Source: DIGJ01 sp031553075
Lineage (GTDB): Bacteria; Bacillota; Clostridia; Lachnospirales; Lachnospiraceae
Length of the DNA stretch: 10,469 nucleotides
NCBI GenBank assembly: GCA_031553075.1
Contig: JAVBLX010000068.1
Coordinates: 1-10,469 of the forward strand
Direction: 5' to 3'
Numbering within the stretch: the stretch's first letter is position 1; each line of letters opens with the position of its first letter. The notes beneath the pieces are model-generated. The model was not told the origin of the DNA and searched no databases. It worked only from the letters and a program-made list of their open reading frames with translations. Both the position numbers and the translations under genes were made by a program. Below are positions 1-6,301 of the stretch, piece after piece.

Positions 1-392
1 ATCAGAGGAATCAGTTTTTCATCGAAGGATTTCATCGCCAACTCAATGTTTTTAAAAGCTACTGGTCCGATTTTTTCTTCTAAGCATTCTCGGTATGGTG
101 ATTCATACATCTGACGGGCATATGCCACTTCCAGGTTATGAATCATCGGCCGGATTTCATCATAATACTCCTGCTCTTTATCATAAAATTCGTCTTTGGT
201 ATCAATGTCGTGACGGATTTCAGCAATCGTGAGGGCAGTTGTGATTTCATCTGAAAGCTCATAATAACGCTTATGAACTTCAAATTGTTCTTCTCCACTT
301 TGAGCCTCCTTAAATTCCTTCATCAAAATTTTGTACCTTTGTTCAATTTCTTTAAAGTCAATTCGCTCATAAGGCATTTCACTAAATCTCAT
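1..392 (-). CDS. M3-family oligoendopeptidase (PepF-like), N-terminal part only
   Basis: A cytoplasmic zinc metallopeptidase of family M3, expected to cut short peptides. Only the first 130 codons are present; the gene runs off the left edge, so the catalytic HExxH region is not visible. The translation opens MRFSEMPYERIDFKEIEQ and contains SGEEQFEVHKRYYEL, IRHDIDTKDEFYDKEQEYYDE, MYESPYRECLEEKIGPVAFKN and MKSFDEKLIPL. I recognise this order as the helical N-terminal region of clostridial M3 oligoendopeptidases. The ATG at 390-392 has an AAAGGAG ribosome binding site at 400-406, seven bases upstream, which fixes the start. Upstream lies a purine-rich leader (minus strand) with five tandem 14-bp repeats. 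Family assignment is firm; the exact substrate is unknown. Confidence 0.88.
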   Translation of the reverse strand, partial: MRFSEMPYERIDFKEIEQRYKILMKEFKEAQSGEEQFEVHKRYYELSDEITTALTIAEIRHDIDTKDEFYDKEQEYYDEIRPMIHNLEVAYARQMYESPYRECLEEKIGPVAFKNIELAMKSFDEKLIPL

Positions 393-430
393 GTTAAAAC
401 TCCTTTATTCTTTTTCTATTAATTCTTTTT

Positions 431-500
431 TCTTTAATCTTTTCTCTTTAATCTTTTCTCTTTAATCTTTTCTCTTTAATCTTTTCTCTTTAATCTTTTC
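431..500. repeat. Five perfect 14-bp tandem repeats
   Basis: Five exact head-to-tail copies of TCTTTAATCTTTTC lie at 431-444, 445-458, 459-472, 473-486 and 487-500, with partial matches on both sides. On the minus strand each copy reads GAAAAGATTAAAGA. They end 38 bp before the peptidase start codon and would be in its mRNA leader if the promoter at 519-546 is used. Confidence 0.97.
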
Positions 501-518
501 TCTTTTTTCATTGCTTCA

Positions 519-546
519 ATTATTATCTTCCATTTATTATTTTCAA
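519..546 (-). promoter_or_regulatory. Candidate promoter for the M3 peptidase gene
   Basis: On the minus strand TTGAAA (541-546) and AATAAT (519-524) are separated by 16 bp, each matching five of six bases of the sigma-A consensus. Transcription would start near 512 and give a leader of about 120 nt that includes the 14-bp repeat array. The AT-rich, biased composition makes chance matches likely. Confidence 0.35.
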
Positions 547-591
547 TTCATTTCCTATACTTGATTCACTGTTATCAATTCATTTTTTTCA

Positions 592-703
592 CCTATTCTT
601 CACTTCACTTATTCTTCTCTTTACCTATTCTTCTCTTTACTTATTCTTCTCTTTACTTATTCTTCTTTTCATCTATTCTTCACTTCACTTATCCTTCTCT
701 TCA
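592..703. repeat. Seven degenerate 16-bp tandem repeats
   Basis: Seven contiguous 16-bp units run from 592 to 703, with boundaries at 608, 624, 640, 656, 672 and 688. The commonest form is CTTATTCTTCTCTTTA (608-623 and 640-655). Others vary at a few positions, for example CCTATTCTTCACTTCA at 592-607. The period and sequence differ from the 14-bp array, so this is a separate expansion, although both are TTCT-rich. Confidence 0.92.
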
Positions 704-750
704 TTCTTCCAGCACTTCCTAGCCAATTCTTTTCCTTACGTTTTTCATTC

Positions 751-796
751 GTTTTTCTATCCATTTATTTTCAGTTTTTCTATCCATTTATTTTCA
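751..796. repeat. Perfect 23-bp tandem duplication
   Basis: Two identical 23-bp units, 751-773 and 774-796, lie directly head to tail. Each begins GTTTTTCTATCC and ends ATTTTCA. The duplication ends five bases before the -35 box of the promoter at 801-829. Confidence 0.97.
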
Positions 797-800
797 TTTC

Positions 801-829
801 TTTACTTTCCTTTTAAAAAATGTTATTAT
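801..829 (+). promoter_or_regulatory. Extended -10 promoter for the small membrane peptide and yitT
   Basis: TTTACT (801-806) and TATTAT (824-829) are separated by exactly 17 bp, and a TG at 821-822 gives an extended -10 (TGTTATTAT). The start point would be near 836, just before the AGGAGG ribosome binding site at 841-846. This is one of the best promoter matches in the window and supports real expression of the 33-codon frame that follows. Confidence 0.7.
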
Positions 830-856
830 AGAAAACGTTAAGGAGGAGAAGTCACT

Positions 857-958
857 ATGAAATCTCAAAATACCCATGACAACTCCATATATGTGACCTT
901 TTGGGCGGTTGTAAAGCTTGGCTTTGCAATAGCCCTTTTCTTTATTCTGACAGAGTAG
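857..958 (+). CDS. 33-residue single-helix membrane peptide, unknown function
   Basis: A short gene reading MKSQNTHDNSIYVTFWAV and so on, ending LFFILTE before a TAG. The first dozen residues are polar, followed by one hydrophobic stretch (about residues 12-31) broken by a lysine near residue 20. This fits a single membrane helix or an amphipathic membrane-associated peptide. Coding potential is supported by context, not length: an AGGAGG ribosome binding site lies 10 bases before the ATG and an extended -10 promoter lies immediately upstream. The yitT-family gene begins 75 bp downstream in the same direction with no terminator between, so the two may share a transcript. I do not recognise the peptide. 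A regulatory partner of the downstream membrane protein is possible but is inference. Confidence 0.6.
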   Translation: MKSQNTHDNSIYVTFWAVVKLGFAIALFFILTE

Positions 959-1033
959 TAACGCAGCATTACCCTGTATATAAATAAAAGTATCCTAAAC
1001 TGGCCAAAACAGCGTTATTGAAGGGAGTACCTT

Positions 1034-1900
1034 ATGAAAGAAATTATTATCTCACAAACCAAAAATATTATCCAGATTATCATTGGCAATCTTATTTATA
1101 CCATGGCAATCACCATGTTTATCCTCCCCTGTCATCTGATTACAGGCGGTACTACTGGTCTTGCTCTGGTACTTAATCGACAGCTTAACATCCCGGTCAG
1201 CGGCTTTGTCTTTGCCTTCAACGTGATTATGTTTGTCTTAGGCGCTGCTGTATTAGGGAAAAAGTTTGCCTTAACCACATTAATCAGTACTTTTTTCTAT
1301 CCGGTTGCTCTGGAGCTTTCACAGCATATTCCGGGGATTGATTCCTTTACCGCTAATCCGTTGCTGGCTACCGTTTTTGCAGGATTACTAATCGGATTGG
1401 GAATTGGAATTGTTATCCGTGCTGGTGCATCTACAGGAGGTATGGATATTCCGCCATTAGTACTGAATAAAAAGTTTGGCATTTCCATTTCCGCAACTTT
1501 ATATGTATTGGATTTTATGATTTTGATTCTGCAAATGATTTTTTCCGATAAAGAACGGATTTTGTATGGTATTTTACTGATTCTCATTTATACTATGGTT
1601 CTGGATCGGGTACTCCTCACTGGGAATACCCGTACCCAGGTTAAAATTGTCAGTAAAAAATATACAGACATTACCCAAATGGTTATTCATCAACTGGATC
1701 GGGGCGCAACCCTTTTAGAGGCTGAAACTGGTTTTTATGGAAAAGAAACCAAGATGGTCTTAACCGTCATTTCCAACCGGGAGCTTCCTCGGCTGAACCA
1801 GATGGTTTTAGCCATTGATCCACATGCATTTATGATTATCAATCAGGTTAACGAAGTAAAAGGCCGCGGCTTTACCCTGGATAAAGTATATAGAAGCTGA
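1034..1900 (+). CDS. YitT-family membrane protein (DUF161/DUF2179)
   Basis: A 288-residue integral membrane protein of the YitT family. Family members share a five- to six-helix membrane domain and a soluble C-terminal DUF2179 domain; the transported substrate or role is not established. Visible hydrophobic segments are at about 11-36, 56-94, 108-130, 146-160 and 167-185. Glycine-rich family motifs are seen at 38-42 (GGTTG) and 131-139 (GASTGGMDI). The C-terminal domain begins near 196 with TRTQVKIVSKKY and includes GATLLEAETGFYG and IDPHAFMIINQVNEVKGRGF. The ATG has a GGGAG ribosome binding site. Length matches the family. The stop is only 4 bp from the stop of the convergent epimerase gene, with no terminator between. 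The upstream membrane-peptide gene may be co-transcribed. Confidence 0.9.
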   Translation: MKEIIISQTKNIIQIIIGNLIYTMAITMFILPCHLITGGTTGLALVLNRQLNIPVSGFVFAFNVIMFVLGAAVLGKKFALTTLISTFFYPVALELSQHIPGIDSFTANPLLATVFAGLLIGLGIGIVIRAGASTGGMDIPPLVLNKKFGISISATLYVLDFMILILQMIFSDKERILYGILLILIYTMVLDRVLLTGNTRTQVKIVSKKYTDITQMVIHQLDRGATLLEAETGFYGKETKMVLTVISNRELPRLNQMVLAIDPHAFMIINQVNEVKGRGFTLDKVYRS

Positions 1901-1904
1901 TTGA

Positions 1905-2792
1905 TTATACTCCTACTGTAATCGTATAACTTGCTTCAAATATGCCCTGAGGTGCCAAAACATTTCCATATTCTCGCTCTTCCAGTGTTCCATTAAAATC
2001 TGCGCCGTCACATCTGCCATACCAAGGTTCGATACAGATAAACGGTGCATTTTTCTTGGCGGGAGACCAAACACCAAATAACGGTGTATCAAACTCCACT
2101 GTAATATATGCCTCTTTTTCTGGAGTCAGAAGAGAAACTTTTTTTGCCTGTCGGTTCTCAATAACCAAGGCGTCTCCATCAAACAAATGCTCTGGAATCT
2201 CAATGGTTCCATCCTCATCATTTAAAGGCAACAGGTTATTCGGATAGGCTGTCAGTCCTTCTTCATTAATAAGGGTATAGAGAATATCTTCTTCTGAATC
2301 AAATTGAAGGAAATAATCGGTCTGTTTCTCTCCTTCTCTCAGGGGACACAAAAAGGCTGGATGTCCACCAATGGAAAAATGCAAATCTTTATTTCCACTG
2401 TTCTCTACCCTCCAGCAAAGCTCTACGCTGAAGCCATTCAGCTTATAGCCCAGGTCTAACTGAAAGGCAAAAGGATATATTTGAAGACTTTCCTCGTCTT
2501 CTGTGAGCCTGAACCAAATCTCATCTTTTTCTTCCTTTATCATCTCAAATTTTTTATCCCGAGCAAATCCATGCTGCCCCATGGTATAAGTTTGTCCATT
2601 ATACCGATATTCCTTTTTCTTTAAATTTCCTACCAACGGAAATAAAACAGGTGACACCCTTTTCCAGTAAGCCGGATCAGCATTCCACATATACTCCGTC
2701 CCGCTTTCTTTCTTTACAAGAGATACCAGCTCTGCTCCCACCTCATCTACCATTACTTTGATTTTTTCATTTTCTAATGTAAAACGTCCCAT
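1905..2792 (-). CDS. Aldose 1-epimerase family protein (LacX-like)
   Basis: A 295-residue cytoplasmic protein of the galactose mutarotase superfamily, LacX-like branch. These proteins interconvert alpha and beta anomers of hexoses or act on hexose phosphates; the natural sugar is not evident here. Supporting motifs are the N-terminal EVGAELVSL and SPVLFPLVGNL, GQHGFARD at 72-79 with His74, SIGGHPAFLCPL with His144 and FICIEPWYGRCD with Glu255. By family knowledge the two histidines and the late glutamate form the active site. The ATG at 2790-2792 has AAAGGAG seven bases upstream. The gene lies 78 bp downstream of the phosphatase in the same direction and may be read from that transcript, from its own weak promoter (2815-2845), or both. 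No fucose, galactose or lactose genes are nearby to indicate a pathway. Confidence 0.9.
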   Translation of the reverse strand: MGRFTLENEKIKVMVDEVGAELVSLVKKESGTEYMWNADPAYWKRVSPVLFPLVGNLKKKEYRYNGQTYTMGQHGFARDKKFEMIKEEKDEIWFRLTEDEESLQIYPFAFQLDLGYKLNGFSVELCWRVENSGNKDLHFSIGGHPAFLCPLREGEKQTDYFLQFDSEEDILYTLINEEGLTAYPNNLLPLNDEDGTIEIPEHLFDGDALVIENRQAKKVSLLTPEKEAYITVEFDTPLFGVWSPAKKNAPFICIEPWYGRCDGADFNGTLEEREYGNVLAPQGIFEASYTITVGV

Positions 2793-2814
2793 ATTACTTC
2801 TCCTTTTCTAATTT

Positions 2815-2845
2815 TTTATAGCACCTTGATTCTTTTTTCTGTGAA
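2815..2845 (-). promoter_or_regulatory. Candidate promoter for the epimerase gene
   Basis: On the minus strand TTCACA (2840-2845) is followed after 19 bp by TATAAA (2815-2820), preceded by TGC as an extended -10. The predicted start near 2808 falls next to the ribosome binding site (2800-2807), leaving a very short leader. The long spacing and short leader lower confidence. Confidence 0.35.
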
Positions 2846-2870
2846 AATAATTATCATGTCTCTTAAATAT

Positions 2871-3635
2871 TTATAACACAAACTCCTCGATTCCGTATTC
2901 CTTCATAATGAAGTATCCGGCATCCATATTCGCCAACAACTTCTGGGGTGAATGGGCGTCTGAATTTACAATACCTTTTACACCAAATCGTCCCGCCAAT
3001 TCCCAAAATTCCCGTTTCGGAAAAGCAATCTCAGGTCTATTCATCTCCATTGATTTTAGTATCCCACTGGTATTAATCTCCAGAGGCATATTAAGTGCCT
3101 TTGCTGCCTGCAAAATATAAATGCTCACCGCCATAAGCTCTTCGGACCAACCGTCTACGCTTAAGCAAAACAAATCCGGATGGGCCATAAAGGTAAATAA
3201 TCCTGACTCCATTGCTTTTATGTACTGGTCTGCATAGGCCGTCAGCATCTTTTTGTCAAATCCGTTTTCATTAAAGCAGCCAATTATCTCTCCTTCATAA
3301 CGGAAACCATGTATACTTCCAATGAGATAATCCATTTTGTATTTTTCCAGAATCTCCTCCTTGAAAAAGCCTTCATATTCTGGAGCATAGTCACATTCCA
3401 GACCAAGGAGGATACGAATTTCCGGAAAGGCTGCCTTGGCCTCTTCTACGGTCTTTACATATTCCCCTAGCGCTTCTTTTTCCATTCTTACATGGGGCCA
3501 CCAATTATCAGGTAAAGGAGTATGGTCTGAAAATCCCAGCTCTGTTACCATTTTTAGCTTTGCCATTTTTATATAATCAATAATGTCACCTTCCGCATGC
3601 TTACAGCGGTATGTATGGGTATGAAAATTCTTCAT
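2871..3635 (-). CDS. PHP-domain histidinol-phosphatase (HisJ/HisK family)
   Basis: A 254-residue cytoplasmic phosphoesterase of the PHP superfamily, expected to remove phosphate from L-histidinol phosphate in histidine synthesis. The metal-binding pattern is complete: HTH at 5-7, His13 in RCKHAEG, SDH at 36-38, Glu80 in GLECDY, His109 in IGSIHG, AHPD at 151-154 and SDAH at 225-228. Length matches HisJ/HisK enzymes. The ATG at 3633-3635 has GGAAGGA just upstream, and an extended -10 promoter lies at 3674-3703. No other his genes are in the window, so this is an unlinked copy. Some PHP relatives act on other phosphates, so the substrate is inferred from family resemblance. Confidence 0.87.
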   Translation of the reverse strand: MKNFHTHTYRCKHAEGDIIDYIKMAKLKMVTELGFSDHTPLPDNWWPHVRMEKEALGEYVKTVEEAKAAFPEIRILLGLECDYAPEYEGFFKEEILEKYKMDYLIGSIHGFRYEGEIIGCFNENGFDKKMLTAYADQYIKAMESGLFTFMAHPDLFCLSVDGWSEELMAVSIYILQAAKALNMPLEINTSGILKSMEMNRPEIAFPKREFWELAGRFGVKGIVNSDAHSPQKLLANMDAGYFIMKEYGIEEFVL

Positions 3636-3673
3636 TCTAATCCTTCCATTCTTTTGTCAGTTTCATATTTCTT

Positions 3674-3703
3674 AGTATACCACTTTTTCACCTCTTCTCG
3701 CAA
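3674..3703 (-). promoter_or_regulatory. Promoter for the histidinol-phosphatase gene
   Basis: On the minus strand TTGCGA (3698-3703) and TATACT (3674-3679) are 18 bp apart, and TGG directly before the -10 gives an extended -10. Transcription would begin near 3667, about 30 bases before the start codon. The inverted repeat at 3762-3800 lies upstream of this promoter. Confidence 0.6.
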
Positions 3704-3761
3704 CGTTCTGACAGAAAATCATTCCAAAGTCTGACACAATAGTTACTATATTATTACTGTT

Positions 3762-3800
3762 CATCCCCCAGCCCATTACTATGCTGATGGCTGGGGGATG
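3762..3800. repeat. 12-bp perfect inverted repeat between divergent promoters
   Basis: CATCCCCCAGCC (3762-3773) and GGCTGGGGGATG (3789-3800) are perfect inverted copies separated by 15 bp. With one bulged C the pairing extends by a further CAT/ATG. It is GC-rich in an AT-rich intergenic region and has no T-run on either side, so it is not a standard terminator. Both candidate promoters (3674-3703 minus, 3823-3851 plus) point away from it, so it is probably not in either mRNA. It could be an operator for a dimeric regulator. Confidence 0.9.
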
Positions 3801-3822
3801 CAACGCGATATCTGATTTACCC

Positions 3823-3851
3823 TTGAATTCCTTTCTTACTTCCCTTATAAT
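3823..3851 (+). promoter_or_regulatory. Promoter for azlC-azlD
   Basis: TTGAAT (3823-3828) and a perfect TATAAT (3846-3851) are separated by 17 bp. The predicted start is near 3858, giving a leader of about 30 nt before the TTG at 3889. A start here would exclude the in-frame ATG at 3781 as the azlC start. Confidence 0.72.
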
Positions 3852-3888
3852 CAAAGGAGTCCTTTATTATATTAACGAGGTGATATCA

Positions 3889-4632
3889 TTGAAGAAAATG
3901 CTAAAATTTGCTATTGTTCAGACCTTACCGGTCTTTTTCGGATATCTGTTTTTAGGCTTTGCCTTTGGGCTTATGCTTTCTAACGCAGGATATCCTTTTT
4001 ATTGGGCCTTAATCACCAGTGTTCTTATTTATGCCGGTTCGGGCCAATTCCTTCTGGTCAGTCTGTTAACCTCCGGAGCCAGTCTGGTAACCTGTGGTAT
4101 CATGACCCTGCTCCTAAACAGCCGACATATCTTTTATGGACTTTCCTTTGTGGAGCGTTTTCGGGAAATGGGCAAGGCTTATCCATATATGATTTTTTCC
4201 CTTACCGATGAAACCTACTCCCTTTTGTGCTATACGAAAATTCCACCCTTTCTGGACAGAAAAAAAACAACGTTCACCATTGCATTGCTGAATCAGTTAT
4301 ATTGGATTATGGGCTGTGTATTGGGTGCTCTGGTGGGACAATTATTTGTATTTAACAGTACCGGTGTAGATTTTGCCATGACGGCACTGTTTACCGTAAT
4401 CTTTGTAGAACAATGGCTGGATTGTAAAAATCACTATCCTGCCCTCTTGGGAATCTTAAGCGGAGTGGTTTCCCTTCTACTGTTTGGACCTGATAACTTT
4501 ATCCTTCCCTCTTTGATTATTACTGTCTCAATTCTTTTATTATCAAAGAATTTTAAAGAGCGAAAGAAAGAGGAACCGACTCCCTCAACACTTAAAACCA
4601 ACTTAAAGGAGAACAAATCCCATGGAAATTAA
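3889..4632 (+). CDS. azlC: AzlC family branched-chain amino-acid exporter, large subunit
   Basis: A 247-residue integral membrane protein that with AzlD forms an exporter for branched-chain amino acids and analogues such as 4-azaleucine. Family motifs seen are the N-terminal LPVFFGYLFLGFAFG, IYAGSGQF (about 47-54), LLNSRHIFYGLS (about 75-86) and SLTDETYSLL (about 104-113). I place the start at the TTG of 3889-3891. GAGGTG at 3877-3882 is well spaced for it, and the promoter at 3823-3851 would start transcription near 3858. The open frame extends upstream to an ATG at 3781, but that adds 36 residues with no family resemblance, overlaps the inverted repeat and has no ribosome binding site. The 3' end overlaps azlD by 11 bp. 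The charged tail RKKEEPTPSTLKTNLKENK is probably cytoplasmic. No leader peptide or T-box is visible. Confidence 0.9.
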   Translation: MKKMLKFAIVQTLPVFFGYLFLGFAFGLMLSNAGYPFYWALITSVLIYAGSGQFLLVSLLTSGASLVTCGIMTLLLNSRHIFYGLSFVERFREMGKAYPYMIFSLTDETYSLLCYTKIPPFLDRKKTTFTIALLNQLYWIMGCVLGALVGQLFVFNSTGVDFAMTALFTVIFVEQWLDCKNHYPALLGILSGVVSLLLFGPDNFILPSLIITVSILLLSKNFKERKKEEPTPSTLKTNLKENKSHGN

Positions 4633-4957
4633 TGTCATGAAAACCCTTGCTGTTGTTGTGGTGGCCGCGGTCTGCACCTTCTTGACCCGAGTAGCTCCTT
4701 TTCTTTTATTTGGCGGCAAAAAGGAGGTTCCTGCCTACGTTCAATATCTAGGCAAAATCCTCCCTCCTGCTATTATTGCAACCTTAATCATATATTGTTT
4801 GAAACAGGTCAATCTGACAATGCCACCCAGCGGCATTCCGGAGTTTATATGCATCGGACTGGTTGTCCTTCTTCATTTATGGAAACGGAATAACTTGCTG
4901 AGTATTGGCGCTGGCACGATTTGCTATATGTTTTTGGTACAATGTGTCTTTATGTAA
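4622..4957 (+). CDS. azlD: AzlD family branched-chain amino-acid exporter, small subunit
   Basis: A 111-residue membrane protein with about four hydrophobic segments, partner of AzlC in the inner-membrane amino-acid exporter. It carries the family signature FLTRVAPFLLFG near residues 20-31 and YLGKILPPAIIATLIIYCLK further on. Length is typical (100-115). The ATG at 4622 has AAAGGAG at 4605-4611, inside the end of azlC, ten bases upstream. The 11-bp overlap with azlC suggests translational coupling and equal production of the subunits. A second ATG at 4637 is possible but worse spaced. The stop overlaps the convergent MATE stop by 8 bp, and no terminator is seen. Confidence 0.92.
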   Translation: MEINVMKTLAVVVVAAVCTFLTRVAPFLLFGGKKEVPAYVQYLGKILPPAIIATLIIYCLKQVNLTMPPSGIPEFICIGLVVLLHLWKRNNLLSIGAGTICYMFLVQCVFM

Positions 4958-6299
4958 TTAAATTCTTTTTCTTAAACTTCATGTAATATAGGATAAACAA
5001 CAGGGAGGTTACCGTCCAGGTGAATGGATAGCAGAACATAACGTTCCGCATATCATGCCAGAAAGGTACTGCTCCGCCAATCCATGCCACCCGCAGGACG
5101 CATACCCCAAGGCAGGTAATCATCATTGGAATAAAGGTGTCCCCCATACCACGCAGAGCCCCTGAAAGGATTTCGACTGCGACAAAGGTAATAAAGGTTG
5201 GTGCCATAAAATAAATCATATTGATCCCTTCTGAGATAACGGCTGCATCCTTGGTAAACAGATATAGCATATATTTTCCCACAAAGCAAATCAAAAGGCT
5301 GATAATGATGGTAGTTCCAGCCGCTATCTTTATACAATCCCTGACACTTTTCTTTACCCGGTCATATTGCCCGGCTCCATAATTTTGTCCCACGAAGGTA
5401 GTGATGGACACTCCAAATGCTCCAATCGTCATCCAATATAAACTATCTATCTTTTCCATGGCGGTCCATGCCGCAATCGTGTTTGTCCCAAAAGAATTCA
5501 CACTAGCCTGGATGATGATGTTGGACAGTGAATACATAACTGACTGAAATCCGGTGGGCAAACCAATGCGAATAATCCTCTTCAGCATATTCTTTGAAAA
5601 ATGAATCTCTTTTATAATAAGACGATAACACTCTTTGGTTCGAATTAATGAACGAAGTACCATGATAGCACTGAAAATCTGAGATGCCACCGTTGCAATA
5701 CCCACTCCTGCAACCCCCCAGTGAAATACAACGACAAACAGGATATCCAGAACAATATTTATCAGACAGGCACCAACCAGATAATAAAGGGGCCTTTTCG
5801 AATCTCCGATAGCTCTTAGGATTCCTGCCCCCATATTATAGAGCAAATTAAAAATCACGCCTCCAAAATAAATACGGATGTATATGAGGGAATGGGGCAT
5901 GATTTCTTCTGGATTTCCCATTGCCTGCATAGCGTAAGGCGCAAAGATAATCCCCATCACCATAAGAATTGCCCCTCCAACAATGGATAGGGCAATGGCA
6001 GTGTGAACCGCTTCCTTTACCTGTTTTTGATTTTTCCCTCCGAAAAACTGAGAGATAATAACAGTAGCTCCCGAAGACAGACCGACAAAAAAGCCGACCA
6101 GGAGATTGATTAGGGTTCCTGTCGTCCCCCCCACTGCTGCTAAAGCTTCTTTTCCCACAAATCGTCCCACGATAATGGCATCCGCAGTATTATATAATTG
6201 TTGAAAAAAGGTTCCCAACAGAATGGGGAAGAAAAAAGCTAACAGCTGCTTCCAGATAACTCCCTCCGTAATTTTATTGGTTTTTATCGTATCTTTCAC
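4950..6299 (-). CDS. MATE family efflux transporter
   Basis: A 449-residue multidrug and toxin extrusion transporter, a cation-coupled antiporter in the cytoplasmic membrane. About twelve hydrophobic segments form two similar halves (about 12-225 and 235-440). Family motifs include PILLGTFFQQLYNTADAII with GRFVGKEALAAVGG close behind it, and in the second half GLPTGFQSVMYSLSN and FVGQNYGAG. The start is a GTG at 6297-6299. The stop of the upstream 161-residue gene ends two bases before it, and the GGGGGGAG ribosome binding site lies inside the last codons of that gene, so translation is probably coupled. The C-terminus is rich in lysine. The 3' end overlaps azlD by 8 bp, tail to tail. The exported compound cannot be told from sequence. 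Confidence 0.93.
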   Translation of the reverse strand: MKDTIKTNKITEGVIWKQLLAFFFPILLGTFFQQLYNTADAIIVGRFVGKEALAAVGGTTGTLINLLVGFFVGLSSGATVIISQFFGGKNQKQVKEAVHTAIALSIVGGAILMVMGIIFAPYAMQAMGNPEEIMPHSLIYIRIYFGGVIFNLLYNMGAGILRAIGDSKRPLYYLVGACLINIVLDILFVVVFHWGVAGVGIATVASQIFSAIMVLRSLIRTKECYRLIIKEIHFSKNMLKRIIRIGLPTGFQSVMYSLSNIIIQASVNSFGTNTIAAWTAMEKIDSLYWMTIGAFGVSITTFVGQNYGAGQYDRVKKSVRDCIKIAAGTTIIISLLICFVGKYMLYLFTKDAAVISEGINMIYFMAPTFITFVAVEILSGALRGMGDTFIPMMITCLGVCVLRVAWIGGAVPFWHDMRNVMFCYPFTWTVTSLLFILYYMKFKKKNLIT

Positions 6300-6301
6300 T
6301 T

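Larger units (their letters stand above)
393..856. other. Pyrimidine-rich gene-free gap with tandem repeats
   Basis: This 464-bp gap holds no convincing gene on either strand. From about 400 to 815 the plus strand is dominated by T and C, and the minus strand by A and G. It holds three unrelated tandem-repeat families, listed separately, plus irregular related sequence between them. The repeat periods of 14, 16 and 23 bp are not multiples of three and cause frame changes, which argues against a hidden coding region. Candidate promoters leave the gap in both directions: toward the peptidase (519-546) and toward the small membrane peptide (801-829). Confidence 0.8.

Noticed and set aside
431..703. 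CRISPR array
   Set aside because: Units are 14 and 16 bp and directly adjacent, without unique spacers or palindromic ends, and no cas gene is present.
959..1017. Inverted repeat TAACGC/GCGTTA between the small peptide gene and yitT
   Set aside because: Six-base arms separated by about 47 bp are expected by chance, and there is no T-run.
3762..3800. Intrinsic terminator
   Set aside because: Neither side has a T-run, and no gene transcribed toward it ends nearby.
3672..3854. A 60-codon open frame on the minus strand in the hisJ-azlC gap
   Set aside because: It runs across both divergent promoters and the inverted repeat, starts at an unsupported ATG and resembles nothing I know. It is probably a chance frame.
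3781..3888. In-frame N-terminal extension of azlC from an ATG at 3781
   Set aside because: It has no ribosome binding site, overlaps the inverted repeat, contains a consensus promoter inside it, and its residues do not resemble AzlC proteins.
3800..3888. T-box or leader-peptide attenuator before azlC
   Set aside because: The predicted leader is only about 30 nt. No T-box motif, terminator or run of branched-chain codons is seen.
5053..5337. 94-codon frame in another frame of the MATE gene
   Set aside because: It overlaps conserved MATE helices in the true frame and has odd composition. It is a frame shadow.
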